The notes beneath the pieces are model-generated. The model saw only the letters and a program-made list of their open reading frames with translations, did not search any database and was not told the DNA's origin. Shown in pieces: positions 1 through 5,000 of a stretch of DNA of 6,304 nucleotides (positions within the stretch are counted from its first letter, which is position 1; each line of letters opens with the position of its first letter). The position numbers were made by a program, and so were the translations under genes. The DNA lies in NCBI GenBank assembly GCA_014804495.1, contig JAAUZS010000035.1, positions 1 through 6,304 of the forward strand, given 5' to 3'. The DNA is from Lachnospiraceae bacterium (lineage in GTDB: Bacteria; Bacillota; Clostridia; Lachnospirales; Lachnospiraceae).

Positions 1-136
1 GCGCACCATATAATACAGGTTCAAGCAAATACGCATAAAGCACTTCCATGCCAAGCCCCGCAAAAGCGCATAATCCAAGCGACAGATAATCCCAGCCTGT
101 AATCTTATCTTTTATTTTTTCTTTATTCTCTTTCAT
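1..136 (-). CDS. N-terminus of a membrane protein, possibly CPBP-family intramembrane protease (partial)
   Basis: Only the first 45 codons are inside the window; the gene runs off its left edge. The start is ATG at 136-134, preceded by AAAGGA at 152-147 (10-nt spacing). The protein begins with a lysine-rich stretch (about residues 2-11), then a TGWDYLSLGL segment, then a hydrophobic stretch (about 18-42) that looks like a first membrane helix. From memory, clostridial CPBP-family (Abi-type, glutamate-dependent) intramembrane proteases can begin this way. The diagnostic EExxxR and HxxxB motifs would lie outside the window, so this family call is only a guess. The gene follows the DUF3021 gene on the same strand by 64 bp without a terminator, so it could belong to the LytTR/DUF3021 transcription unit and be one of its targets. 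That a real gene starts here is well supported by the start, the RBS and the open frame. Confidence 0.6.
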   Translation of the reverse strand, partial: MKENKEKIKDKITGWDYLSLGLCAFAGLGMEVLYAYLLEPVLYGA

Positions 137-166
137 GTTTTCCGTTTCCTTTCTACTCTATTTTTT

Positions 167-222
167 GATGCTATATTTCAGATGCTCTTTTTCTAATGCG
201 CTATTTCTGATGCTCTTTTATC
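167..222. repeat. Four tandem 14-bp repeats across the DUF3021 stop codon
   Basis: Four consecutive 14-bp units on the plus strand: GATGCTATATTTCA (167-180), GATGCTCTTTTTCT (181-194), AATGCGCTATTTCT (195-208) and GATGCTCTTTTATC (209-222). The consensus is GATGCTCTATTTCT. A degenerate fifth copy (about 152-165, 10 of 14 matches with a one-base slip) may precede them. The array covers the last six sense codons and stop of the DUF3021 gene and most of the gap to the next gene. Because 14 is not a multiple of three, gain or loss of a unit would shift the reading frame and alter the C-terminus. Confidence 0.75.
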
Positions 223-626
223 TCCTTCAATGCACGGTTAGCAGCTTTAATCTCATGAAAAACCGCCGCATAGTAAATAATAACTCCTATGGTATACGGA
301 ATCGTAAAAGACAGAAACATATCCCTATAAGCATCTCTATGAAGTTCATAGAACCGACCGCCTATCCATGTTATCAACATAACAACTCCAATCAGCAATA
401 TATACTGCCCCAAAATCACAACTAACAGCGGATATTTCTGAAAACGATAATACTGCGATAATACAAAAGTTGCCAAAAGGGAAAGTCCAAACATAATCAG
501 TATGTTTTCCTGATAATTTCCGAAAACCCCTTGTACTATAAATTCCAATAAAATTTTACCAAACAGCAGTAATGTAAATACTATACATACAACACTCCAA
601 AAATTCTGTCTCTTAATGATTTTCAT
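201..626 (-). CDS. DUF3021 family four-helix membrane protein
   Basis: A 141-residue integral membrane protein with four hydrophobic segments at about residues 9-31, 43-60, 65-88 and 103-123, and a short charged C-terminal tail (KEIKEHQK). Size, topology and position directly after a LytTR gene match the DUF3021 family, whose members are typically encoded next to small LytTR-domain proteins. The start ATG (626-624) lies 14 bp inside the upstream LytTR gene and has a strong RBS, GGGAGGTG at 638-631, with 6 nt between GGAGG and the ATG, so the two are probably translationally coupled. By analogy with streptococcal HdrRM and BrsRM pairs, in which a membrane protein restrains a LytTR activator, it may control its partner; that is inference. 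The last codons and stop fall in a 14-bp tandem repeat, so the C-terminal end may vary between strains. The molecular function of DUF3021 is not established. Confidence 0.85.
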   Translation of the reverse strand: MKIIKRQNFWSVVCIVFTLLLFGKILLEFIVQGVFGNYQENILIMFGLSLLATFVLSQYYRFQKYPLLVVILGQYILLIGVVMLITWIGGRFYELHRDAYRDMFLSFTIPYTIGVIIYYAAVFHEIKAANRALKEIKEHQK

Positions 627-1074
627 AGCACACCTCCCGAATATGATGTAAAGCGTCCAAAAAGGATTTCTTATACGTTCTGTTTAAAATTAAAATCTCG
701 CCGTTATCCATTACCAGCCTAAGCCTCATGTTAAAATCCGCTTTAACCTGATTCACTTTATAAAGATTGACGGCAGTTGATTTCCCGATTCGCACAAAAC
801 CACTGTTTTCAAAACATTCCAGAAAATGCTGAAGGCTGTATTCCAACTGGTAAACTTCTTTTTCCTGATATGCAAAAAGTTTTCTGTCTACCACTTCCAG
901 ATAGTAGATGCTCTCCGGGTGAAGTTTATGGAGGTCATTTTCCTTCTTTCCGGTAATGCTCTGGAATGCATCAAAAAAATCGCGTATTGTTTTTATCTTT
1001 TCGGACTCTTCCCGGAAATGAACTTCTACATAATCTTCTTTTAGGGATGGGTCGTTTTGGTATTGTATTTTCAT
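613..1074 (-). CDS. LytTR-domain DNA-binding transcriptional regulator
   Basis: A 153-residue cytoplasmic protein. Residues 1-40 form a short charged N-terminal region and about 46-147 a LytTR DNA-binding domain. Visible hallmarks are the HPESIYYLEVVDRKLFAY strand region (52-69), the FVRIGKSTAVNL core (93-104) and the NGEILILNRTYKKSF end (124-138). No receiver (REC) domain is present, so this is the stand-alone type that pairs with a membrane protein rather than a classical two-component regulator. I chose ATG 1074-1072, with AAAGGA about 12 nt upstream. The open frame extends back to 1302, but that extension runs through a terminator and the likely promoter and does not look like protein. 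The 3' end overlaps the DUF3021 start by 14 bp. Direct repeats at 1137-1190 suggest that it regulates its own operon. The target genes are not known. Confidence 0.9.
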   Translation of the reverse strand: MKIQYQNDPSLKEDYVEVHFREESEKIKTIRDFFDAFQSITGKKENDLHKLHPESIYYLEVVDRKLFAYQEKEVYQLEYSLQHFLECFENSGFVRIGKSTAVNLYKVNQVKADFNMRLRLVMDNGEILILNRTYKKSFLDALHHIREVCYENH

Positions 1075-1111
1075 ATGAAGTTCTGGTCCTTTATTGATTT
1101 TTGAGTTTATT

Positions 1112-1145
1112 CTTATACTATATTTCTTGTTGGATTTTAGTGCAA
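1112..1145 (-). promoter_or_regulatory. Possible promoter of the LytTR-DUF3021 operon
   Basis: On the minus strand, TTGCAC (1145-1140) and TATAGT (1122-1117) are 17 bp apart. The -10 matches the consensus at five of six positions and the -35 at only three. An alternative -10, TATAAG, lies at 1117-1112. The weak -35 coincides with the third copy of the LytTR-like repeat, and the two better copies lie upstream at 21-22 bp steps. This is the layout expected of an activator-dependent promoter. The prediction is by eye only. Confidence 0.35.
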
Positions 1146-1190
1146 GATGGTGGTGCTTGAGTTGCGAATGGGAGGGGCTAAGATGCGAAA
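1137..1190 (-). promoter_or_regulatory. Putative LytTR operator: direct repeats at 21-22 bp spacing
   Basis: The minus strand carries TTCGCA at 1189-1184 and again at 1168-1163, exactly 21 bp apart, each followed by a similar tail (TCTTAG and ACTCAA). A third, weaker copy, CTTGCA, lies at 1146-1141, 22 bp further on. Read on the plus strand, the first two contain TAAGATGCG (1179-1187) and TGAGTTGCG (1158-1166). Each fits about seven of nine positions of the published LytTR half-site pattern (W, M, M, GTT, N, R, K). LytTR proteins commonly bind two direct half-sites about two helical turns apart. The location directly upstream of a LytTR gene supports autoregulation. Binding itself is inferred. 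Confidence 0.55.
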
Positions 1191-1240
1191 AGATCAAAGT
1201 AACCCATTTAATAAAAGCACAAAAGTTTTTAGTTTCTGAA

Positions 1241-1283
1241 AATAAAAAAGGCAGCTGATTAATTTTTAAAATAAATCGCTGCC
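1241..1283 (-). terminator. Intrinsic terminator of the acidic-protein gene (minus strand)
   Basis: On the minus strand, GGCAGCGATT (1283-1274) pairs with AATC-A-GCTGCC (1260-1250), giving a ten-pair stem with a single bulged A, followed at once by six T residues (1249-1244). The plus strand has no T run on the other side, so it should act in the minus direction only. It lies about 120 nt beyond the stop codon at 1403 and upstream of the LytTR control region, so it would insulate the two transcription units. Confidence 0.8.
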
Positions 1284-1371
1284 ATTGGTAAACAATATTC
1301 AATTTTCATACCATTTTCCTGTCTTTACTCTGTAAATAAATCATAAAGAAAGCACTCTACTTATTCCTTTG

Positions 1372-1398
1372 TTTGATTTTCAAGCCGAAAAAATCAAA
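1372..1398 (-). repeat. AT-rich inverted repeat just after the acidic-protein gene
   Basis: TTTGATTTT (1372-1380) and AAAATCAAA (1390-1398) are a perfect 9-bp inverted repeat around a 9-nt loop, starting 4 nt beyond the stop codon at 1403. There is no T tract, so it is not a standard terminator. It may protect the 3' end of the mRNA. Confidence 0.5.
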
Positions 1399-1402
1399 TT
1401 CT

Positions 1403-2182
1403 TCATGAATACCAGTCTGACCAGTCCTGCTCCATTATTTTCTCTTTGGAATATTTATTTAGTATATATTTTTTCAATTCATCATATAAACCATGCTCTT
1501 TTTTAGTTGAAAGTTCATCAAGATTAAGCCATTGATACAGTCCTCTGCATACCTCAAGCGGGGCATTATATTTTCGCAAAATATACTTGTATAAATCAAC
1601 TATTCCAGCCTCAATATTATCATCACTGTCTATATCATCTTCGTCCATATTTTCTATTTCTTCATCATTTAACACCATTTCACTCTCACCAATTGCTATA
1701 CTGGCACAAAAATCAAAAGAATTTTCAACATAGGATTGATTTTCTACAATCTGCTTTAAACTCAAATAATATAAAAAGCAATTTCTTCTAATTACATTAG
1801 TTACATTCTCTAATTTTTCATGATTTTCAAAAAACTTCTCCTGACTGTCCCAAATCCTTTTTAAAATCAATTCATATTTAGTTGCTTTTTCTTCTTCAAA
1901 AGTTCCATATAAATAACCTTCATTAATTAATATGCCATCACCATTCGTAGCAATATCATACGCATTCATAATTTGCAAAAGAAATGCCTGCGGAAGCTGG
2001 TTCTGTGGAACAAGAGTCTGATTTTTTAAATAGTATTCTAATTCTTCTAACCAGTCGCTAAACTGATTGTCAAGAAAAATATCACTTACAAAAAACTTTT
2101 TCCATGTTTTGTTAGAATTTCTTAACTGTTCATCTTCAAAAATAGAAATAAATACCTTTGTTACTTCCTTATGGTTTTCCAT
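1403..2182 (-). CDS. Unrecognised acidic hypothetical protein
   Basis: A 259-residue protein that I do not recognise. It has no signal peptide or membrane segment and should be cytoplasmic. It appears mostly helical and rich in Glu, Asp, Asn, Lys and aromatics. A very acidic, probably disordered stretch at about 172-191 (NDEEIENMDEDDIDSDDN) separates an N-terminal helical part from a C-terminal one (193-259). The region from about residue 27 (a WKKFF stretch) faintly recalls C-terminal parts of some bacterial J-domain proteins. There is no J domain, and this is not enough for a call. The start ATG (2182-2180) is preceded by AAGGAAAG, with in-frame stops just upstream, so the start is firm. 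It lies 60 bp after the NlpC/P60 gene with no terminator between them. Base composition is much more AT-rich than its neighbours (13 of 60 GC in 1441-1500, against 27 of 60 in 3601-3660 within asnS), which suggests a recent arrival. Confidence 0.75.
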   Translation of the reverse strand: MENHKEVTKVFISIFEDEQLRNSNKTWKKFFVSDIFLDNQFSDWLEELEYYLKNQTLVPQNQLPQAFLLQIMNAYDIATNGDGILINEGYLYGTFEEEKATKYELILKRIWDSQEKFFENHEKLENVTNVIRRNCFLYYLSLKQIVENQSYVENSFDFCASIAIGESEMVLNDEEIENMDEDDIDSDDNIEAGIVDLYKYILRKYNAPLEVCRGLYQWLNLDELSTKKEHGLYDELKKYILNKYSKEKIMEQDWSDWYS

Positions 2183-2242
2183 AGATTCCCACTTTCCTTT
2201 TATTTAGCCCTAAATCATCAGTTTCCTTCAACCGGTTACAAT

Positions 2243-3463
2243 TTACGACACAATCCTCCTAACCGTAATAATACTTCTATACGTAGCCGACTGTGTCACT
2301 ATACCCGTACGTGCAGTGGCCGCATGTACTATCTGCCCGTTTCCTATATAAATAGCAACATGGCCGCCATAATAAATTATATCGCCCGGTTCCGCTTCGG
2401 AATACGGAACGCTCCTTCCGACCTGCGACTGAGAATAGGAAGTCCTCGGCAAATCATATCCATATTGCTTATATACCGACTGTACGAAGCCCGAACAATC
2501 AGCGCCATTCGTCAGGCTGGTTCCGCCTGCTACATAAGGGTTCCCAACAAACTGGCAGGCATATTCTGCAATCTGCCGCCCTGAAGCACTGCCATTAGAA
2601 GCAACCACAGGCGTAGTCGTTGTTGGCTTTTTGGGAGTTTCTTCTGATTTGTTACCGGCTTCCTCTTCGGCTTTTCTCTTTGCTTCTTCTTCAGCCTTTC
2701 GTCTTGCCTCTTCCTCTTCAGCCTTTCTCCTTGCCTCTTCCTCCAGCTTCTTTATCTCTGCTGTTTCCTGCTTGATTTTAGTTGTGTAAGCCGCTGCTTC
2801 CTGCTTCGCCTGCGCGAGAATTACATCATAATTATCATATTCTTCCTGTTTCTGAGCAAGTAACTCCTGTGCATAAGTCTGTGCTTCTTCCAGCTCATAT
2901 TTAGAAGTCTGGAGTTCAGACTTTTCATCTTCCAGTTGTTCCTGTAGCGCGGCTACCGTTTCTACCGTTACCTGATATTCGTCAAGAAGCTTACTATCGT
3001 ATTCATAAAGTTTTTCGATATACTCCGCTTTATTAAGTGCGTCGCCTATATCCGAGGATTCCAGAAGTAGTTGCAGATAGGTAACATCACCCTGCTCATA
3101 CATAAACTTTATTCTAATCTTCATGGTCTCATACTGCGCATCCTTTGTTTCTACCGCCATATCATAATCCGCCTGTGTCTGCGCAATTTCTTCCTCTTTA
3201 TTGCTGATTTCGTCTTCAATAAGATTTATATCGGTAAGCAGGCTCACAATTTCTGCATCCAGTTCCTCAATTTCACTCCCAATATCAGCCTGTGCGCCTT
3301 TATAATCGGCAATCTGTTCGTTTACTTCCTTTAAAAGTTCTTCGTTCTTTTCCTTATCTTTTTGTATATCAGAAATAGTGGTAGCATCCGCCGATTCTAC
3401 CACTACAGCAAGCATAAGCAAAACTATCATCATACTGACTAATCTTTTTAATCCGTTTTTCAT
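2243..3463 (-). CDS. Secreted coiled-coil NlpC/P60 peptidoglycan hydrolase (CwlO/PcsB-like)
   Basis: A 406-residue secreted enzyme. It has a signal peptide with a probable cut after SADA (about residue 27), a long coiled coil (about 30-270), a Pro/Thr linker (about 277-288) and a C-terminal NlpC/P60 domain (about 293-406). Catalytic residues visible are Cys323 in ADCSGF, His368 in GGHVAIYIG and His380 in QIVHAA. Such enzymes usually cut the D-Glu to diamino-acid bond of peptidoglycan stem peptides. The coiled-coil layout resembles CwlO and PcsB, which are controlled by FtsEX, so a role in cell elongation or separation is likely by analogy. The coil ends in repeats of the EARRKAEEE type (about 243-269). 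I start at ATG 3463-3461, because GAAGG (3473-3469) sits 5 nt upstream and the result is a standard signal peptide; ATG 3475 would add four residues but has no RBS. Confidence 0.9.
   Translation of the reverse strand: MKNGLKRLVSMMIVLLMLAVVVESADATTISDIQKDKEKNEELLKEVNEQIADYKGAQADIGSEIEELDAEIVSLLTDINLIEDEISNKEEEIAQTQADYDMAVETKDAQYETMKIRIKFMYEQGDVTYLQLLLESSDIGDALNKAEYIEKLYEYDSKLLDEYQVTVETVAALQEQLEDEKSELQTSKYELEEAQTYAQELLAQKQEEYDNYDVILAQAKQEAAAYTTKIKQETAEIKKLEEEARRKAEEEEARRKAEEEAKRKAEEEAGNKSEETPKKPTTTTPVVASNGSASGRQIAEYACQFVGNPYVAGGTSLTNGADCSGFVQSVYKQYGYDLPRTSYSQSQVGRSVPYSEAEPGDIIYYGGHVAIYIGNGQIVHAATARTGIVTQSATYRSIITVRRIVS
2659..2748 (-). repeat. Repeated charged codons in the coiled coil of the NlpC/P60 gene
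   Basis: The DNA encodes three successive, slightly different copies of an (E)ARRKAEEE-type block (about residues 243-269), each 24-27 bp. Such lysine/glutamate repeats form a rigid single helix before the linker and often differ in number between strains. The boundaries are approximate. Confidence 0.6.
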
Positions 3464-3468
3464 ATGTG

Positions 3469-3473
3469 CCTTC
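3469..3473 (-). promoter_or_regulatory. RBS that decides the NlpC/P60 start
   Basis: GAAGG on the minus strand lies 5 nt before ATG 3463 and inside the four codons that the upstream ATG 3475 would add. The upstream ATG is preceded by AACAAGACATCAGA, which has no Shine-Dalgarno match. Confidence 0.65.
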
Positions 3474-3491
3474 ATTCTGATGTCTTGTTGC

Positions 3492-3515
3492 AGGTGAAAA
3501 ATTTATTTTTCACCT
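3492..3515 (-). repeat. AT-rich inverted repeat after asnS
   Basis: AGGTGAAAAAT and ATTTTTCACCT form a perfect 11-bp inverted repeat around two bases, starting 2 nt after the asnS stop codon. In RNA a 10-bp stem with a four-base loop would form. It is followed by TGCAA rather than a T tract, so it is not a normal terminator. It has the same core and the same TGCAA flank as the hairpin at 4974-5000. Confidence 0.65.
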
Positions 3516-3517
3516 TA

Positions 3518-4909
3518 TTATAGTTCGCAGTTCTTAACCGTTCTTGGGAATGGAACTACGTCTCTGATATTTCCCATACCGGTCAGGTACATTACGCATC
3601 TTTCAAAACCAAGTCCGAATCCTGCATGTCTTGCAGAACCATACTTGCGCAAATCCAGATAGAACTGATAATCTTCTTTGTTAAGGCCCAGCTCGTCCAT
3701 TCTGTTTTCCAGAGTCTTTAAATCATCTTCTCTCTGGCTGCCGCCGATTATCTCACCGATTCCGGGCACCAGACAATCCATAGCCGCCACTGTCTTTCCG
3801 TCCTCGTTCAGCTTCATATAAAAAGCTTTTATTTCCTTCGGATAGTCTGTTACAAATACCGGGCGCTTGAACTCTTTTTCAGTCAGATAGCGCTCGTGCT
3901 CTGTCTGCAAATCGCAGCCCCATGATACCTTATATTCAAATTCATCATTGTGCTTCTCCAGAATCTTTATTGCCTCTGTATAGGTCACATGACCGAAATC
4001 CGAATTCAATACGTGCTGCAGTCTCTCAATCAAACCCTTGTCCACGAACTGATTAAAGAAGTTCATTTCTTCCGGTGCATTCTCAAGTACATATCGAATT
4101 ATGTGTTTCAGCATGGACTCCGCCAGAATCATATCGTCCGTAAGGTCTGCAAACGCAATTTCAGGCTCAATCATCCAGAACTCCGCCGCATGTCTTGTAG
4201 TATTGGAATTCTCTGCGCGGAATGTCGGTCCGAATGTATACACATTTTTAAAAGCAAATGCATATGTCTCCACATTTAACTGACCGCTGACTGTCAGGCT
4301 GGTTGGTTTGCCGAAGAAGTCCTGACTGTAATCTACGCTGCCGTCTTCGGTCTTGGGAACATCGTCCAGATTAAGTGTTGTAACCTGAAACATTTCTCCA
4401 GCGCCTTCACAGTCGCTGCTCGTGATAAGCGGCGTGTGTACATAAACAAAACCTCTCTCCTGGAAAAAGGTATGAATCGCATATGCAATCATGGAACGTA
4501 CACGGAAGACCGCCTGAAAGGTATTCGTTCTGGGTCTTAAATGAGAAATGGTTCTCAAATATTCAAAGGTATGACGTTTTTTCTGCAACGGATAATCCGA
4601 AGTAGATTCGCCTTCAACCATAATCTCTTCCGCCTGCATTTCAAAAGGCTGCTTTGCCTGTGGCGTTGCAACAATTTTTCCTCTCGCCACAATTGCAGAG
4701 CCTACATTTAATCCCGATATCGTTTCAAAATTTTCAAGCTTGTCACTGTATACAATCTGTAATGTTTCAAAAAAAGTACCGTCATTAACCACAATGAATC
4801 CAAATGTTTTGGAATCCCTGATACTCCTTACCCAGCCTCCTACTGTTACTTCCTTATCAATATACGCTTCCCTGTTGCGATATAAATCCTTTACATCCGT
4901 CAATTCCAT
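3518..4909 (-). CDS. asnS: Asparaginyl-tRNA synthetase
   Basis: A 463-residue class II aminoacyl-tRNA synthetase that charges tRNA-Asn with asparagine using ATP in the cytoplasm. An N-terminal OB-fold anticodon-binding domain (about 15-100) contains [17 protein letters not shown]. The catalytic domain shows the HLRPRT segment (about 123-128), EGAGEMF (168-174), motif 2 with [16 protein letters not shown] (230-245) and motif 3 with GFGLGFER (430-437), ending in RDVVPFPRT. Length and sequence closely follow the E. coli-type enzyme (466 residues), and nothing essential appears to be missing. The start is ATG 4909-4907, with AAGGAG (4921-4916) 6 nt upstream; an in-frame TTG at 4927 would place that RBS inside the gene. 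It lies 90 bp after the foldase lipoprotein gene, a gap largely filled by two hairpins. No T-box leader is visible. Confidence 0.97.
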   Translation of the reverse strand: MELTDVKDLYRNREAYIDKEVTVGGWVRSIRDSKTFGFIVVNDGTFFETLQIVYSDKLENFETISGLNVGSAIVARGKIVATPQAKQPFEMQAEEIMVEGESTSDYPLQKKRHTFEYLRTISHLRPRTNTFQAVFRVRSMIAYAIHTFFQERGFVYVHTPLITSSDCEGAGEMFQVTTLNLDDVPKTEDGSVDYSQDFFGKPTSLTVSGQLNVETYAFAFKNVYTFGPTFRAENSNTTRHAAEFWMIEPEIAFADLTDDMILAESMLKHIIRYVLENAPEEMNFFNQFVDKGLIERLQHVLNSDFGHVTYTEAIKILEKHNDEFEYKVSWGCDLQTEHERYLTEKEFKRPVFVTDYPKEIKAFYMKLNEDGKTVAAMDCLVPGIGEIIGGSQREDDLKTLENRMDELGLNKEDYQFYLDLRKYGSARHAGFGLGFERCVMYLTGMGNIRDVVPFPRTVKNCEL

Positions 4910-4915
4910 TTTAAT

Positions 4916-4921
4916 CTCCTT
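4916..4921 (-). promoter_or_regulatory. RBS that decides the asnS start
   Basis: AAGGAG on the minus strand, 6 nt before ATG 4909. It rules out the longer in-frame reading that begins at TTG 4927, because the RBS would then be coding sequence. Confidence 0.85.
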
Positions 4922-4929
4922 TCTCAACC

Positions 4930-4974
4930 TGCGAGTTTAGTCAGCGCCAGAAGCGCTTTAGAACTAAACTTGCA
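4930..4974 (-). repeat. Two-part hairpin upstream of asnS
   Basis: TGCGAGTTTAGT (4930-4941) and ACTAAACTTGCA (4963-4974) are inverted copies with one mismatch in 12. Inside them AGCGC (4943-4947) pairs with GCGCT (4953-4957) around a five-base loop. The RNA would be a stem with an internal bulge, ending 8 nt before the asnS RBS. There is no T tract after it, so termination is unlikely. It could be a repeat element, an mRNA processing site or a structure that affects asnS translation. Confidence 0.6.
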
Positions 4975-5000
4975 ATTGAAAAATCTTTGATTTTTCAATT
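4974..5000 (-). repeat. AT-rich inverted repeat after the foldase lipoprotein gene
   Basis: AATTGAAAAATC (4974-4985) and GATTTTTCAATT (4989-5000) are a perfect 12-bp inverted repeat around TTT. It includes the last base of the upstream stop codon and abuts the hairpin at 4930-4974. It is followed by TGCAA, not a T tract. Confidence 0.65.

Larger units (their letters stand above)
1075..1402. other. 328-bp intergenic region between the acidic-protein gene and the LytTR gene
   Basis: From 1402 down to 1075 this gap holds, in minus-strand order, an AT-rich hairpin just after the upstream stop (1372-1398), a possible 16-codon ORF (1259-1309), an intrinsic terminator (1241-1283), the LytTR direct repeats (1137-1190), and a possible promoter and RBS for the LytTR gene. 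Nothing recognisable was found in 1310-1371 or 1191-1240. Confidence 0.6.

Noticed and set aside
135..425. Plus-strand ORF of 96 codons
   Set aside because: It is antisense to the DUF3021 gene, has low-complexity Leu/Phe content at its start and no convincing RBS. Its frame follows from the real gene on the other strand. Other plus-strand ORFs at 826-1044, 2171-2584, 3071-3334, 3950-4283, 4740-4940 and 5087-5317 were rejected for the same reason.
613..1302. Longer reading of the LytTR gene, starting at TTG 1302
   Set aside because: The extra 76 codons cross an intrinsic terminator, the direct-repeat operator and the likely promoter. They give an unprotein-like sequence and lack an RBS. ATG 1074 gives a normal-length stand-alone LytTR protein.
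2205..2240. Terminator or promoter between the NlpC/P60 gene and the acidic-protein gene
   Set aside because: Only a short AACCGGTT palindrome and a 6-bp ATTTAG/CTAAAT pair with a 2-nt loop are present. There is no T run and no -35/-10 pair with acceptable spacing.
2659..2748. CRISPR-like repeat array
   Set aside because: The short repeats are codons of a Lys/Glu-rich coiled coil in frame with the NlpC/P60 gene. There are no spacers.
3492..3515. Intrinsic terminator after asnS
   Set aside because: The stem is clear but AT-rich and is followed by TGCAACAAG instead of a T run. The same holds for 4974-5000 and 1372-1398.
4910..4927. TTG start for asnS at 4927
   Set aside because: It would place the AAGGAG RBS inside the coding sequence. 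ATG 4909 has correct spacing and gives the usual AsnRS N-terminus.
4910..4999. T-box riboswitch controlling asnS
   Set aside because: T-box leaders are common before synthetase genes in Firmicutes. Here the gap is only 90 bp, with no specifier-loop arrangement, no AGGGTGGNACCGCG-type T-box sequence and no terminator.
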